Assembly (NCBI GenBank): GCA_020634315.1
Contig: JACKBV010000023.1
Coordinates: forward strand, 11,843 to 75,842
Source: Ardenticatenaceae bacterium
Lineage (GTDB): Bacteria; Chloroflexota; Anaerolineae; Promineifilales; Promineifilaceae
DNA length: 64,000 bases
Direction of reading: 5' to 3'
Under the pieces are notes generated by a model that was given only the letters and a program-made list of their open reading frames with translations, had not been told where the DNA came from and ran no database searches. This document shows positions 27,652 to 36,552 of this stretch, piece after piece (position 1 is the stretch's first letter; each line of letters begins with the position of its first letter). Made by a program: the position numbers and the translations under genes.

Positions 27652-29062
27652 CCCACTGCGGTTGCTGCGCCGCCGTTTGGGCTTAATGCCGCCACGATAG
27701 CTGGGAACTTCCAACAAGAAAAATGTGCAGCGGCTGCCATCTAGCATACGCGTTGCCAGACGCGGGTCAATTTCGTCAATCGGCGTTGCTGTTGTGATGA
27801 CGGTCGGCAGATGTGCATTGTAGCGATAATTAAAGAGCTGATACAGCTTTTCGCGTGCCCAGGCCGTTGCACTTTCTGTTCCCAAATCGTCTAGCACCAG
27901 CAGCGGTGCTGTTTTTACCTCGTCAAAGCGTTTGTCCAGGCGCAAACCACTATTGGGATTAAACGTTGCCCGCAAATGATCCAGTAAATCGGGAACCATG
28001 ATAAACAGCACCGGTTCCCCCTGATTGCTGACATAATTGGCAATGGCTGCCGCCAAATGGGTTTTGCCGTTGCCATAGCCCATACTGTTGAAGACAAGCC
28101 AATCTTGCGGATGTTGCGCAAATTCTTGTGCCGTTTCCAATGCGCGGCGCAAGTTGTCAGCCTGCGCACGGGGCAATTCGCCCTGGCGCAGATCAAACGT
28201 CTCAAACGTTTTGTCTCGATGCAAGTTCAGCGAAGATAGGTCAGACTGTTCCTGATCCACACCGGCGCGGCGAAAATCAGGTGCTGCAATGTGAATGATT
28301 TGCACCAATGAGGGATCAACCATACGCGATTGAATACGAATCTCGATGGATTCTAATTCCTGATTGGTTGTAATGATGGTGGCGAGGCGGGCGTTATAGC
28401 GATAGTTGAAAATCTGATACAGTTTTTCTTGTGCCCACGGGGTGGCGCTCTCTGTGCCCAAATCATCCAACACCAGCAGCGGCGCATTGCGCACCTGATC
28501 AAAGCGTTGGTCGTAGGTGGTCGCTGAATTGGGGGCGAACGCGGCGCGTAAATGGTCGAGTAAATCGGGAACGCTGACAAACTAAAACGGAGTGACCCAT
28601 TTCCAGGCGATGATTGGCAATGGACGCCGCCAGATGTGTCTTGCCGCAGCCATACCCGCCCTTTAAAACAAGCCATCCGGTTGGCTCTTTGGCGTAGCTG
28701 CGTGCCATGTCGTAGGCCATTTTCAGATTGCGCTGTTTGGCCTGGGTTAAGCCGTGCCCTTCAGCGAGAAATGTTTCAAATGTGCAGTTTTGCAATGCGC
28801 CAAGCTGGCTGAGTTGCAGCAATGTGTCCATGCGCTGCATTTCGCGTTCCATTGCGCGGCAAGAGCAGGGCATGGCCCGCCCAAACCGGGGATCGATGGG
28901 CGGCACATCGGGGATGATGTAGCCCAGGCCGCCGCAGTGCGGGCAATCTGCTTTGCCCAGCCCGCCATTGTTTTCGTTGACGTTAGCGCTTGATGATGTC
29001 ACGGTATTCGTCGGGGATGGGTTTGCGTAACTCTTTTTGAGAATCTCGGTGACTGATTCCAT
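27649..29062 (-). CDS. DnaC/DnaI-type helicase loader with two tandem AAA+ domains (frame broken near 28583)
   Basis: Read as one gene across a single-base insertion at about 28583, about 470 residues. A zinc finger (CPHCGGLGYII...CSC) comes first. The first AAA+ domain follows: Walker A GGYGCGKTHLA, Walker B LLVLDDLG, sensor-1 TTN, arginine finger SRMVD. A second, closely similar AAA+ domain has MGYGNGKTHLA and LLVLDDLG, but TTA where sensor-1 Asn should be. The same phrase VPDLLDHLRA occurs in both domains, which locates the break precisely. It would load the DnaB helicase onto DNA. The start at 29062 follows AAGGA and overlaps the dnaD-like gene. Confidence 0.85.
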
Positions 29063-29690
29063 CTTGTTTTCCTTCTTGCCGCCACCGTTCCAGGATAGCG
29101 AGGACATAGCGCCATTTGCGTACGTTGTTGGCGACAGCGCTTTGGATTGCTTCTTCGATCCAGCGCAGGGGGTAGGTTTGTTCGGCATCGCGCAGTTCGT
29201 CGGCGATGATGGGTGTGAGCGGGCCTATGTTTTGTTCGTAGAGGATGAAGATATTCGGCCGTTCCACAAGTAAAGAGATGGGCTGCTCTTCGTCTGGGTT
29301 TGGTCGCCATTCGCCGCGTGTGATGCCCTCTACGGCGGCACGCCCTTTTTCTGTGTTGAGAAAGTAGAGGTCCATTTTGCCATCGGCGCTTTCTACATTG
29401 ACGTGGAGAAAGGTGCCGCGTGCAACAGCGCGTTCGATGCCATCGAGTAAGGCGTCGGTTGCCATTTTTAGTGTTGGTCCCAACCCTTTCACAAATTCGG
29501 TGTCATTGAGGAAGTCGGTCAGGCGTAAATAGCGTACCTGTCCTTCTTTTTGTGTCAGTGCCCAGAATGCATAAAGCGTTACCTTCAGCTCGCCCAGGTT
29601 GTCGATGTGTGGCAGCAGGTCGCTGAAGAATAGATTGGGAATGGATGTGAGACGGAGTTTGCCGTCTGGAAAGCCGGGAAAGCCTTTCAT
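28983..29690 (-). CDS. DnaD-like primosomal protein
   Basis: 235 residues from the ATG at 29690. The N-terminal winged-helix region begins GFPGFPDGKLRLTSIPNLFF, and the C-terminal DnaD/DnaB2 domain reads YEQNIGPLTPIIADELRDAE followed by YPLRWIEEAIQSAVANNVRKWRYVLAIL. The family remodels DNA and helps place the helicase loader during replication initiation or restart. It begins 16 bases after dnaB and overlaps the loader gene by about 80 bases, so the three form one operon whose products act in one complex. The longer open frame upstream of 29690 is a shadow of dnaB. Confidence 0.88.
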   Translation of the reverse strand: MKGFPGFPDGKLRLTSIPNLFFSDLLPHIDNLGELKVTLYAFWALTQKEGQVRYLRLTDFLNDTEFVKGLGPTLKMATDALLDGIERAVARGTFLHVNVESADGKMDLYFLNTEKGRAAVEGITRGEWRPNPDEEQPISLLVERPNIFILYEQNIGPLTPIIADELRDAEQTYPLRWIEEAIQSAVANNVRKWRYVLAILERWRQEGKQDGISHRDSQKELRKPIPDEYRDIIKR

Positions 29691-29706
29691 AGTTGCAAAT
29701 GGCGGA

Positions 29707-31047
29707 TTACAAACTAATCTCCTGGCGTTGTAGATTACGGAAGGTGGCAAGTTGGTTGTGCCAATAGAGATCGATGGTGCCAGTAGGGCCGTTGCGATGT
29801 TTGGCAATGACGATTTCGGCGATGTTGGGGCGTTCGGTGGTGTCTGGGTTGTAATATTCGTCGCGGTAGATGAACATGACGATGTCGGCGTCTTGTTCGA
29901 TGGAGCCGGAGTCGCGCAGGTCGGAGAGTAACGGCCGTTTATCTTGACGCTGCTCCACGGCACGACTTAACTGCGCGGCTGAAACCACCGGCACATTCAA
30001 TTCGCGGGCCAACCCCTTTAGCGCCCGCGAGATTTCACTGATTTCTTGCACGCGGTTGTTGCTGGAACGCTCTGTTTGCATAAGCTGGAGATAATCAATC
30101 ATGATCAAATCCAGGCCATGTTCGGCGTAAAGGCGGCGACATTTGGTGCGCAGTTGGTTGGGTGTGATCGATGGCGTGTCGTCAATAAAAATGCGTGTTT
30201 CAGAGAGACGGCCGATTGCTTCCATGAAGATCGGCCATTCATGCTCTTGTAAATCACCACGGCGCAGGCGTTGTGAATCAATGCGCGTCTCTGCGGCGAG
30301 CATACGCTGCACCAACTGCTCGCCGGACATTTCCAGGTTAAACAGGGCAACCCGTTTGCCATAACGGCGTGCGGCGGTGAGAGCCATTGCATTTTGGAGC
30401 GAGGTTTTACCCATACCTGGGCGTGCGGCGATAATGATCAGGTCAGATTTATTGAGGCCGCCGAGCAACCGATCCAGGTCAACAAAGCCAGTCGGCACGC
30501 CAATGACATCGTCGCCACGAGCGTTGAGTTCTTGAATGCGCTCCAGGTATTCGCTGGCAATTTGCCGGATGGGAACCAGGTCGCGCGTTGTGCGCTCTTC
30601 ACTGATGCTGAACAGGGTTTGTTCGGCGCGATCAATGACGACGTTGATGTTTTCGGCTTCGTTATAGGCGAGATTGGCGATTTCGCTGGCCGCTTTGATC
30701 ATTTGGCGGCGCACGGCAGCGGCTTCTACGACACGGCCGTAACTTTCCGCATTGATCGAGGTGGGCACAGCGTTAATGAGGCCAATGATGTAGGCTTCGC
30801 CCCCGATTTCTTCCAGCCGCTCTTGTCGCCGCAGCTCTTCGGTAAGCGTAATCAAATCTAGCGGTTCACGGCGTTCGTTTAAGCTGATAATCGCTTCGTA
30901 AATCCACTGGTTTTTGACATGATAGAAGGATGTCGCCCGCAAAAAGGTGGAAACGTCAAATATGGCGTCTGGGTCAATTAGCAATGAACCCAGCACAGCC
31001 TCTTCGGCTTCTAAGCTATGGGGAGGTAGGCGTTCAATCTCGCTCAT
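29707..31047 (-). CDS. dnaB: Replicative DNA helicase DnaB
   Basis: 446 residues, typical length. The N-terminal domain (PHSLEAEEAVLGSLLID) mediates hexamer and primase contacts. The RecA-like C-terminal domain has Walker A ARPGMGKTSLQ, a following LEMSGEQLVQRML, Walker B LIMIDYLQLM, VSAAQLSRAVEQR and SGSIEQDADIV. It unwinds DNA at the fork in 5'-3' direction. The start chosen is the ATG at 31047 (MSEIERLPP), the usual family N-terminus. It is the first gene of a DnaB–DnaD–loader cluster and lies about 95 bases after the bifunctional nuclease gene. Confidence 0.96.
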   Translation of the reverse strand: MSEIERLPPHSLEAEEAVLGSLLIDPDAIFDVSTFLRATSFYHVKNQWIYEAIISLNERREPLDLITLTEELRRQERLEEIGGEAYIIGLINAVPTSINAESYGRVVEAAAVRRQMIKAASEIANLAYNEAENINVVIDRAEQTLFSISEERTTRDLVPIRQIASEYLERIQELNARGDDVIGVPTGFVDLDRLLGGLNKSDLIIIAARPGMGKTSLQNAMALTAARRYGKRVALFNLEMSGEQLVQRMLAAETRIDSQRLRRGDLQEHEWPIFMEAIGRLSETRIFIDDTPSITPNQLRTKCRRLYAEHGLDLIMIDYLQLMQTERSSNNRVQEISEISRALKGLARELNVPVVSAAQLSRAVEQRQDKRPLLSDLRDSGSIEQDADIVMFIYRDEYYNPDTTERPNIAEIVIAKHRNGPTGTIDLYWHNQLATFRNLQRQEISL

Positions 31048-31141
31048 ACATAAAACGCAAAACGTGAAACGCATATTTGGCTGCGTTTCACGTTTACAAC
31101 TGAATTTACAGGGGAGAATTTAGCTCCCACACTCTCATCCG

Positions 31142-31666
31142 TTATGATTCTTCGTCGAAGTCATCGAAGTCCAGCGAATCCAGGAAATCAATGAAAGCAT
31201 CCGCTTCTTCTGGTTCAGGAGAGGGTGCAGCTTCGGCGCTCTCTTCTCCTTGCTCCTGAATATCGGCTTCAGGTAGGATGCTGACTTCTTCCATCACAGC
31301 TTCGGCAATAAAGATCGGCACTTTGACGCGCACAGCCAGGGCGATGGCGTCTGAGGGGCGGCAGTCAATGTCCAGGTCTTTGCCATTGGCATCAATGTAA
31401 AGGCGGGCGTGGAAGATGCCGTCGTTTAGCTCTTTGACCAAAACGTGGGAGACACGCCCACCCATTTCGCCAATGACGTTTTTCAGCAGGTCGTGGGTGA
31501 CTGGCCGGGCGACTTTCACATCTTGCAATTCAATGGTAATGGCATCAGCTTCACAAGGCCCAATCCAGATGGGAACCTGACGATCCCCGTCAATTTCTTT
31601 AAGCATCACAATGCGATGTTGGGTGACAAGGCTAATGCGAATGCTGTCAATTTCAACTTCTATCAT
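31142..31666 (-). CDS. Bifunctional nuclease family protein (DUF151)
   Basis: 174 residues. The core IPIWIGPCEADAI-like block (here VPIWIGPCEADAITIEL) and the later CRPSDAIALAVRVKVPIFIAE are diagnostic for the DUF151/BFN family, reported to have RNase/DNase activity. The last 40 residues are strongly acidic (FLDSLDFDDFDEES), a tail often seen in Chloroflexi and actinobacterial relatives. GGGGA precedes the ATG. It lies upstream of dnaB in the same direction and may share its transcript. Confidence 0.9.
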   Translation of the reverse strand: MIEVEIDSIRISLVTQHRIVMLKEIDGDRQVPIWIGPCEADAITIELQDVKVARPVTHDLLKNVIGEMGGRVSHVLVKELNDGIFHARLYIDANGKDLDIDCRPSDAIALAVRVKVPIFIAEAVMEEVSILPEADIQEQGEESAEAAPSPEPEEADAFIDFLDSLDFDDFDEES

Positions 31667-31835
31667 GTTTTATCCCCTGAATCGTGGATTTACCAGTTGA
31701 AATCCTGAGATCGATCAAATAAGTGTTAGTGGCATTTTAGCATAAAAGTGGAAATGCTTCATCTTGCGCGTTAATTGAGGCAAGGTAATTGCCAAGTTAT
31801 TCATGAGAACCTATCACAGGTTGTCCACTTCCCTG

Positions 31836-33593
31836 TTAACTGGAGAGAATGATCCATTCTTGCCCGCGCAGCAGCAGGTTGAGTTTGATGAGATTGTTGT
31901 TGCGGGTGGATGTGACCAGGACAACGGCCGTTTCCCCATTCAAGGTGATTTGCTGAGGGGTAAAGCCTGTTTTTATCATTTTGAGGACGATGTCATGGTA
32001 GCTAACGGCCAATGGGTCAACGAAACGGCCGTTTTGTTCAAGCACCCGTTCCACACTGTCAAGTAAAACATTGGCGCGTTCGTAATCGCCATCACGGAGG
32101 GCGGTGTCAACGCTCAATAACATCGTTTCCAGTGTGATGTTAAGCTCTGTTTGCGGGTGGCGCGTGAGGTCGGCGGGATTGCCCAACTCTTGCACATCAT
32201 CGGGATAGGGCAGCCAGGCGGTGAGGAAGTGCGCCGTGGGGTCATAGGCAAGCTGGTAGTCGCGCATGACGTCGTAGTAGCGGACGGTGGTTTGCAGATC
32301 GAGAACGGCCGTTTCCATTACCGGCTGCTCATTTAAATAAGTGAGCCATTCCTGCTCCATCGCCGCCAACGTTTGCCCATAGTAAATTTGCAAATTTACA
32401 TCAACCGCTTCCGCCAACGTTGGCGCATCATCGGCGGTTACATCCATGTAAAACGCCTTAAACAACTGCCAGCCATTGCGCTGCACCAGATAATCAATAA
32501 AACTGGCCGCTTCCAGATAGCCGGTTTCGTGCTGTGCCAGGTAAAAGTCGTTGATTAATTGTGCCAGTGGCAAATATTCGCCCATTTGCAAAAGGGCAAC
32601 GGCGCGTTCGTTCACATTTTCCGGTTTGTAATGCCCACCCGTCACCCAAACGGCCAGCCCTTCGGCAAAGAAGATGATGCGCTGCGGCGCGAACTGCCGG
32701 TCTAGCAAATGCACCATCTCATGAGTCAACACTTGCCGCAAGCCGCGCCCGTTGTATTGGCGATCCAGATAGGAGATGACGATTGACGAGGAAGCGTAGC
32801 CACCTTGACCAATGACACGGTCGATGAAGTAAATGTCGTATTTACGGTTGATGGTTGCGCCAAGGGCGTCGCTGGCTTGTTGTGCGGCTGCTTCCACAGT
32901 AAGCAGCAAGTCAGGCAGGTCGCGATAAGCGGCCGTGCCCGTGACGGCATGTACCAGACAGCAGCTGGTTTCGGCGGCGATCCAGGTTGCGTTTTGTTCC
33001 TGGTCAGGCAAGTCTGTCTGGTCAAGGATGGTAATGGGGAAGGAGACGGTGTTGTTGTCTGGATTCTCATCACCAATTTGCAGGTGATCGTCATTGTCCA
33101 GGATGACGGTGACTTGCTGGGTGCCGACAACGCCTGTGGTGTCCCAAACCCATTGCAAGATGCCGGTTGCCTGCCCTGCCAGATTACGCCCTGACAAAAC
33201 GCTGCTGGCAATGGTTGTGTCGTTGACGATAATGTGAACCGTTACATTTTCTGGCGTAATTGTGTCAGGTACATAGGGCAGCACCTGGAACGTGACCAGG
33301 TCGCCGCTGTAAATGTTGGGGATGGGGTAAAGATTGACATCTGATACTTCCAGGGAGAGGTCTGGAGGAATGGGGGTGGCTGTGGGCGCGATGGTTGCTG
33401 TCGCTGTTGGCGTGGGCGTATTGGTTTGTGTGCCCGCCGGCGTGGTGGAAGCCAATGGTCCTTTTGTGGGGAGATCGGCAAAGGAAACGGCCGTTTCCTG
33501 TCCACCATACGTGCGCGAATCAGTGATGGTGCAACCCGCCACAGTGACTAAAACAAAAACTATTAATACAACCTGTCGAATGATTTTGCCCAT
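31836..33593 (-). CDS. Lipoprotein metallopeptidase (HEMVH, peptidase MA-like)
   Basis: 585 residues. The signal peptide ends VTVAGC (lipobox) and a TPTPTATATIAPTATPIPP linker follows. Residues 78-195 form a CARDB/Ig-like domain. The peptidase domain has LTHEMVHLLDRQ near residue 290, then FFAEGLAVWVTGGHY with the third zinc ligand Glu, a gluzincin arrangement. It would be a surface zinc peptidase of unknown substrate. Three AACGGCCGTT sites lie within it, one at 33486 in an 18-base dyad AGGAAACGGCCGTTTCCT near the N-terminal coding end. Confidence 0.86.
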   Translation of the reverse strand: MGKIIRQVVLIVFVLVTVAGCTITDSRTYGGQETAVSFADLPTKGPLASTTPAGTQTNTPTPTATATIAPTATPIPPDLSLEVSDVNLYPIPNIYSGDLVTFQVLPYVPDTITPENVTVHIIVNDTTIASSVLSGRNLAGQATGILQWVWDTTGVVGTQQVTVILDNDDHLQIGDENPDNNTVSFPITILDQTDLPDQEQNATWIAAETSCCLVHAVTGTAAYRDLPDLLLTVEAAAQQASDALGATINRKYDIYFIDRVIGQGGYASSSIVISYLDRQYNGRGLRQVLTHEMVHLLDRQFAPQRIIFFAEGLAVWVTGGHYKPENVNERAVALLQMGEYLPLAQLINDFYLAQHETGYLEAASFIDYLVQRNGWQLFKAFYMDVTADDAPTLAEAVDVNLQIYYGQTLAAMEQEWLTYLNEQPVMETAVLDLQTTVRYYDVMRDYQLAYDPTAHFLTAWLPYPDDVQELGNPADLTRHPQTELNITLETMLLSVDTALRDGDYERANVLLDSVERVLEQNGRFVDPLAVSYHDIVLKMIKTGFTPQQITLNGETAVVLVTSTRNNNLIKLNLLLRGQEWIILSS

Positions 33594-33927
33594 ACTTACA
33601 ACAAACCAACAACCGTTACAGCAGATAGTGCTTTTTACAAAATGCCAAATTTATTCTACAACGCTCGCTGTTATCGTTACAAGCTTTCTTATGAATCGTA
33701 AAAAATAGAGAAATAACACCCCGCAAAAGTTCAGCTTGTATTCCACAACCACGATAAAGTGTGGTGGCAATTTTCCTATATGTACATCGTTATTTGTGCT
33801 GGCTTGTATACTGGCGACGCGTCTGGCACTTGTTCGTCTTACGGTTTGCTTTTGTTGCGCAGCCCTGAATGGCTAAACAACTCACAAAACGAGGCTCCCA
33901 CAAAAACTGCCCACAAGAAGGGTTATG
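33594..33927. other. Intergenic region without recognised features
   Basis: 334 bases between two minus-strand genes, AT-richer than its surroundings. It should hold the promoter of the HEMVH lipoprotein gene. No convincing open frame, RNA or repeat was seen. Confidence 0.5.
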
Positions 33928-35007
33928 TTAAGTGTAATGTTGCTGTTCACGTACCAGGTCTAGCATGTCGCCCAGCACACCTGCGGCTGTCATTTCTACG
34001 CCAGCCCCTTTACCGCCAATCAAGAGTGGTTCGTCATTGTACAGCCCGGTGCGGAAACTGATGTATTTCATGTTTGCCAGCGAGCTGCCTGCCGGGAGTT
34101 CTTGCAGATTAACAGAGCCGTTATCGGCCGTGACCCTGGCGACGTAACGCAGAACCTGCCCTTTTTCCCGCGCGGCGCTGATTCTGGCGGCCATTGCCGT
34201 ATCCAACTGCGGCGTGGCAGCCATGAAATCGGCGACAGACACCTCGGCTAATGAAGCCGGGTAGAGCGATTCCACCTGTAAATCAGCCGCTTCTAACGGC
34301 CAGCCAGCCATTCGCCCTAAAATCAAGATTTTGCGCATGACATCTTGCCCGCCTAAATCGTCGCGCGGGTCTGGTTCGGTATAGCCGTGCGCTTTGGCGG
34401 CGGCAATCGCCTGGGAGAAGGTATCATCTTTGTCCAGCCGCCCGCACATGAAACCAAGGGAGCCGCTCAACTGGCCGGTAATTTCATGGATGGTGTCGTT
34501 GACATCAAGCAAGTAGCGCAGGGTAGCGATGACAGGCTGGCCTCCGCCTACGGTGGATTCGTGGCGCAAGCGTGGATGGTCGAAATACCGTTTGGCGGCA
34601 ATCCATGGGCCTGCCAGGGGCTTTTTGTTGGCGAGAACGACGCTGTATTGCAAGTCCAGGGCACGGTCGATGACCGGTTCCATACCAGCGGCTGCTGTGA
34701 CGTCAACGATGGTGACATTTTCTAAGCTGGCGGCAACGGCCGTTTCCAGAATATCCATATCCGTAGGCCGTTCTTCCGGGACGGAATTGACCGGCCGGCC
34801 AGCTCGTTTGTCTTGAATCAGTGTCAACAGCTGCTCATCCGTTAGCCCGTTGGCCGACCAGAGGCAGCTTTGGCTGTCGGCAACAGCAATGATGTCGAAG
34901 TGGCATTGGTTGCGTGTCAGGGCCTGGGTACGGCCGTGTACGATCTGTTTCATAAGCGCCTGGCCTACCCCGCCCGCGCCAAAAATAATAACGGGAACCC
35001 GTTTCAT
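33928..35007 (-). CDS. hom: Homoserine dehydrogenase
   Basis: 359 residues, without a C-terminal ACT domain. The N-terminal NAD(P) loop is FGAGGVGQALM. Catalytic and substrate-binding regions follow: VVLANKKPLAG (active-site region), STVGGGQPVI, and AHGYTEPDPRDDLGGQDVMRKILIL, the family signature with the catalytic Asp and Lys. It reduces aspartate semialdehyde to homoserine on the way to threonine and methionine. GAGGTG precedes the ATG. Without an ACT domain it may not be feedback-inhibited through that module; the leader region upstream suggests control before translation. Confidence 0.92.
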   Translation of the reverse strand: MKRVPVIIFGAGGVGQALMKQIVHGRTQALTRNQCHFDIIAVADSQSCLWSANGLTDEQLLTLIQDKRAGRPVNSVPEERPTDMDILETAVAASLENVTIVDVTAAAGMEPVIDRALDLQYSVVLANKKPLAGPWIAAKRYFDHPRLRHESTVGGGQPVIATLRYLLDVNDTIHEITGQLSGSLGFMCGRLDKDDTFSQAIAAAKAHGYTEPDPRDDLGGQDVMRKILILGRMAGWPLEAADLQVESLYPASLAEVSVADFMAATPQLDTAMAARISAAREKGQVLRYVARVTADNGSVNLQELPAGSSLANMKYISFRTGLYNDEPLLIGGKGAGVEMTAAGVLGDMLDLVREQQHYT

Positions 35008-35068
35008 AGTTCACCTCTTCAGCTACTTCATTTGGGCTTGATTGTAATCTGGATTTGCAGCTTCCCCA

Positions 35069-35102
35069 AAAAAGACAAAGACCCTGTGTTTAACAGGGTC
35101 TT
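35069..35102 (-). terminator. Intrinsic terminator in the hom leader
   Basis: On the minus strand AAGACCCTGT pairs with ACAGGGTCTT, followed by TGTCTTTTTT. It sits between the small leader open frame and hom. Transcription of hom from a promoter upstream of the leader would have to pass it, so it could act as an attenuator. Confidence 0.7.
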
Positions 35103-35107
35103 CGCTT

Positions 35108-35150
35108 GCACCGTAGCACTAACTCATTTTCGGAGGCAGTGCTACGGTGC
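35108..35150 (-). promoter_or_regulatory. 12-bp hairpin overlapping the leader-peptide stop
   Basis: GCACCGTAGCAC inside the leader frame pairs perfectly with GTGCTACGGTGC at and after its stop codon. A ribosome on the leader would block this hairpin. It precedes the terminator at 35069-35102. Confidence 0.6.
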
Positions 35151-35172
35151 GATTACTAGAGTAACTACTCAT
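35119..35172 (-). CDS. Candidate leader peptide upstream of hom
   Basis: A 17-codon frame reading MSSYSSNRTVALPPKMS, preceded by a strong GAGGAGGTGGTG ribosome-binding site. It is too short for routine gene calling. Its 3' half lies in a hairpin arm, and a terminator follows, as in ribosome-mediated attenuators. It is not rich in Thr or Ile codons as in the enterobacterial thr leader, and no alternative antiterminator pairing was found, so the mechanism is uncertain. Confidence 0.45.
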   Translation of the reverse strand: MSSYSSNRTVALPPKMS

Positions 35173-35319
35173 AAACACCACCTCCTCATCTTAAAGATAG
35201 CCGTGCAGCTGGGCTGCGGATAAATGAAGAATGAGGGCATTATGGCACACCCACCCGGCAAAGTCAATGAGCATTAATATTCCTCGCCAGTTTGTCCAGA
35301 TCATGGTACAGATTACAGA

Positions 35320-36501
35320 ATGCGAATTGCAATGATTGGGCCATTTGGCTTTCACCCCAATAAAACGATGCACAGCCGGGCACTGGGACTGGCACGGCCG
35401 TTTATTCAACGTGGGCACCAGGTCATCCTCATCATGCCGCCCTGGCAAACACCTGATGAAGCAGACCGGCGCTGGCAAGAAGATGGCGTCGAAGTCTGCT
35501 ACGTGCCTTTGCGTGGTGGCCTTCCTGGGATCACAGCAGCCATGTTGCGTGTTTTGCGCGACTGGCGTCCAGACGTTGTGCATTGTTTTAAGCCCAAAGC
35601 GTACAGCGGTTTGGTGGCCTGGTGGTTGTGGCAGTTCCAACGCACACGTTTGCCACTTGTCGTTGACAGCGACGATTGGGAAGGGTGGGGCGGTTGGAAC
35701 AATCTGGCACCATATTCGCCCGTGCAAAAGTGGTTTTTTGCCTGGCAAGAGCAGTGGGGGCTGCGCCACAACCATGCGCTCACTGTTGCCAGCCGTGCGC
35801 TGCAAAGCATTGCCTGGAGCCTGGGCGTGGCGCGAGAGCAAGTGGTCTATCTGCCCAATGGCAGCGGTATCGAAGTCGATGCCGCACACCATGAACAGCC
35901 AGTAGCAGAATTGAAGCAGAAATTGGGGGTGGCAGGACGCCCTGTGCTGCTTTTGTACAGCCGCTTATTTGAGTTTGCGACGGAGCGTTTGGTGACGGTT
36001 TTGCGTGCGGTGAAAACGGCCGTTCCCGATCTCGCCATTCTTGCTGTGGGCACCGGGTTGTATGAACAGGATGCGGCTGCATTGCGCACGCAATTGCAAG
36101 AAGCTGATTTGCTCGATCATGTGGTTGATGTTGGCTGGGTGGAAACGGCCGTTTTGCCTGCCATTCTCCGTGCCGCTGACATTGGCCTTTACCTCATGGA
36201 AGACACCTTGCTCAATCGCACCAAATGCCCGGTGAAATTGGCCGACATGGTCGCCCTGGGTATTCCCGTTGTGGCGGAAGCGGTGGGGCAGGTGAGCGAG
36301 TACGTGCAGCACCAGCAGACCGGCTTGCTTGTGCCATCTGGCGATGCGGCGGGCATGGCACAAGCCATTGTGCAGCTGCTGCAACATCCCGTTGAACGGG
36401 AGCGGTTGGCAGTCAATGCGCGTGCGCATTACACGGCCCATTTCGCCTGGGAAAAATTGGCCGCACAGCTAGAAGCCGTTTATGTCAACGTGCAGCGATG
36501 A
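35320..36501 (+). CDS. Glycosyltransferase family 4
   Basis: 393 residues in two Rossmann domains (GT-B fold). N-terminal IGPFGFHPNKTMHSRALGLA is the acceptor-domain loop. The C-terminal domain holds PVLLLYSRLFEF, DIGLYLMEDTLLNRTKCPVK and LADMVALGIPVVAEAVGQ, the region that binds the sugar nucleotide in GT4 enzymes. It probably transfers a sugar to a lipid or polysaccharide acceptor at the membrane face. It is divergent from hom. Two AACGGCCGTT sites (36015, 36144) encode KTAV and ETAV. Confidence 0.9.
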   Translation: MRIAMIGPFGFHPNKTMHSRALGLARPFIQRGHQVILIMPPWQTPDEADRRWQEDGVEVCYVPLRGGLPGITAAMLRVLRDWRPDVVHCFKPKAYSGLVAWWLWQFQRTRLPLVVDSDDWEGWGGWNNLAPYSPVQKWFFAWQEQWGLRHNHALTVASRALQSIAWSLGVAREQVVYLPNGSGIEVDAAHHEQPVAELKQKLGVAGRPVLLLYSRLFEFATERLVTVLRAVKTAVPDLAILAVGTGLYEQDAAALRTQLQEADLLDHVVDVGWVETAVLPAILRAADIGLYLMEDTLLNRTKCPVKLADMVALGIPVVAEAVGQVSEYVQHQQTGLLVPSGDAAGMAQAIVQLLQHPVERERLAVNARAHYTAHFAWEKLAAQLEAVYVNVQR

Positions 36502-36552
36502 ACATGACCGACAACCGCTTACCGACAACCGCTTACCGACAACGTGCCACTT

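Noticed and set aside
28983..29963. Longer form of the DnaD-like protein starting at 29963
   Set aside because: The first 91 residues are a low-complexity shadow of dnaB; the family N-terminus begins at 29690.
27649..31047. Replication origin next to dnaB
   Set aside because: No DnaA-box cluster or dnaA/dnaN was noticed near the cluster; a full search was not possible by eye.
33759..34061. Plus-strand open frame in the hom downstream gap
   Set aside because: It runs into the opposite strand of hom, lacks a ribosome-binding site and matches nothing.
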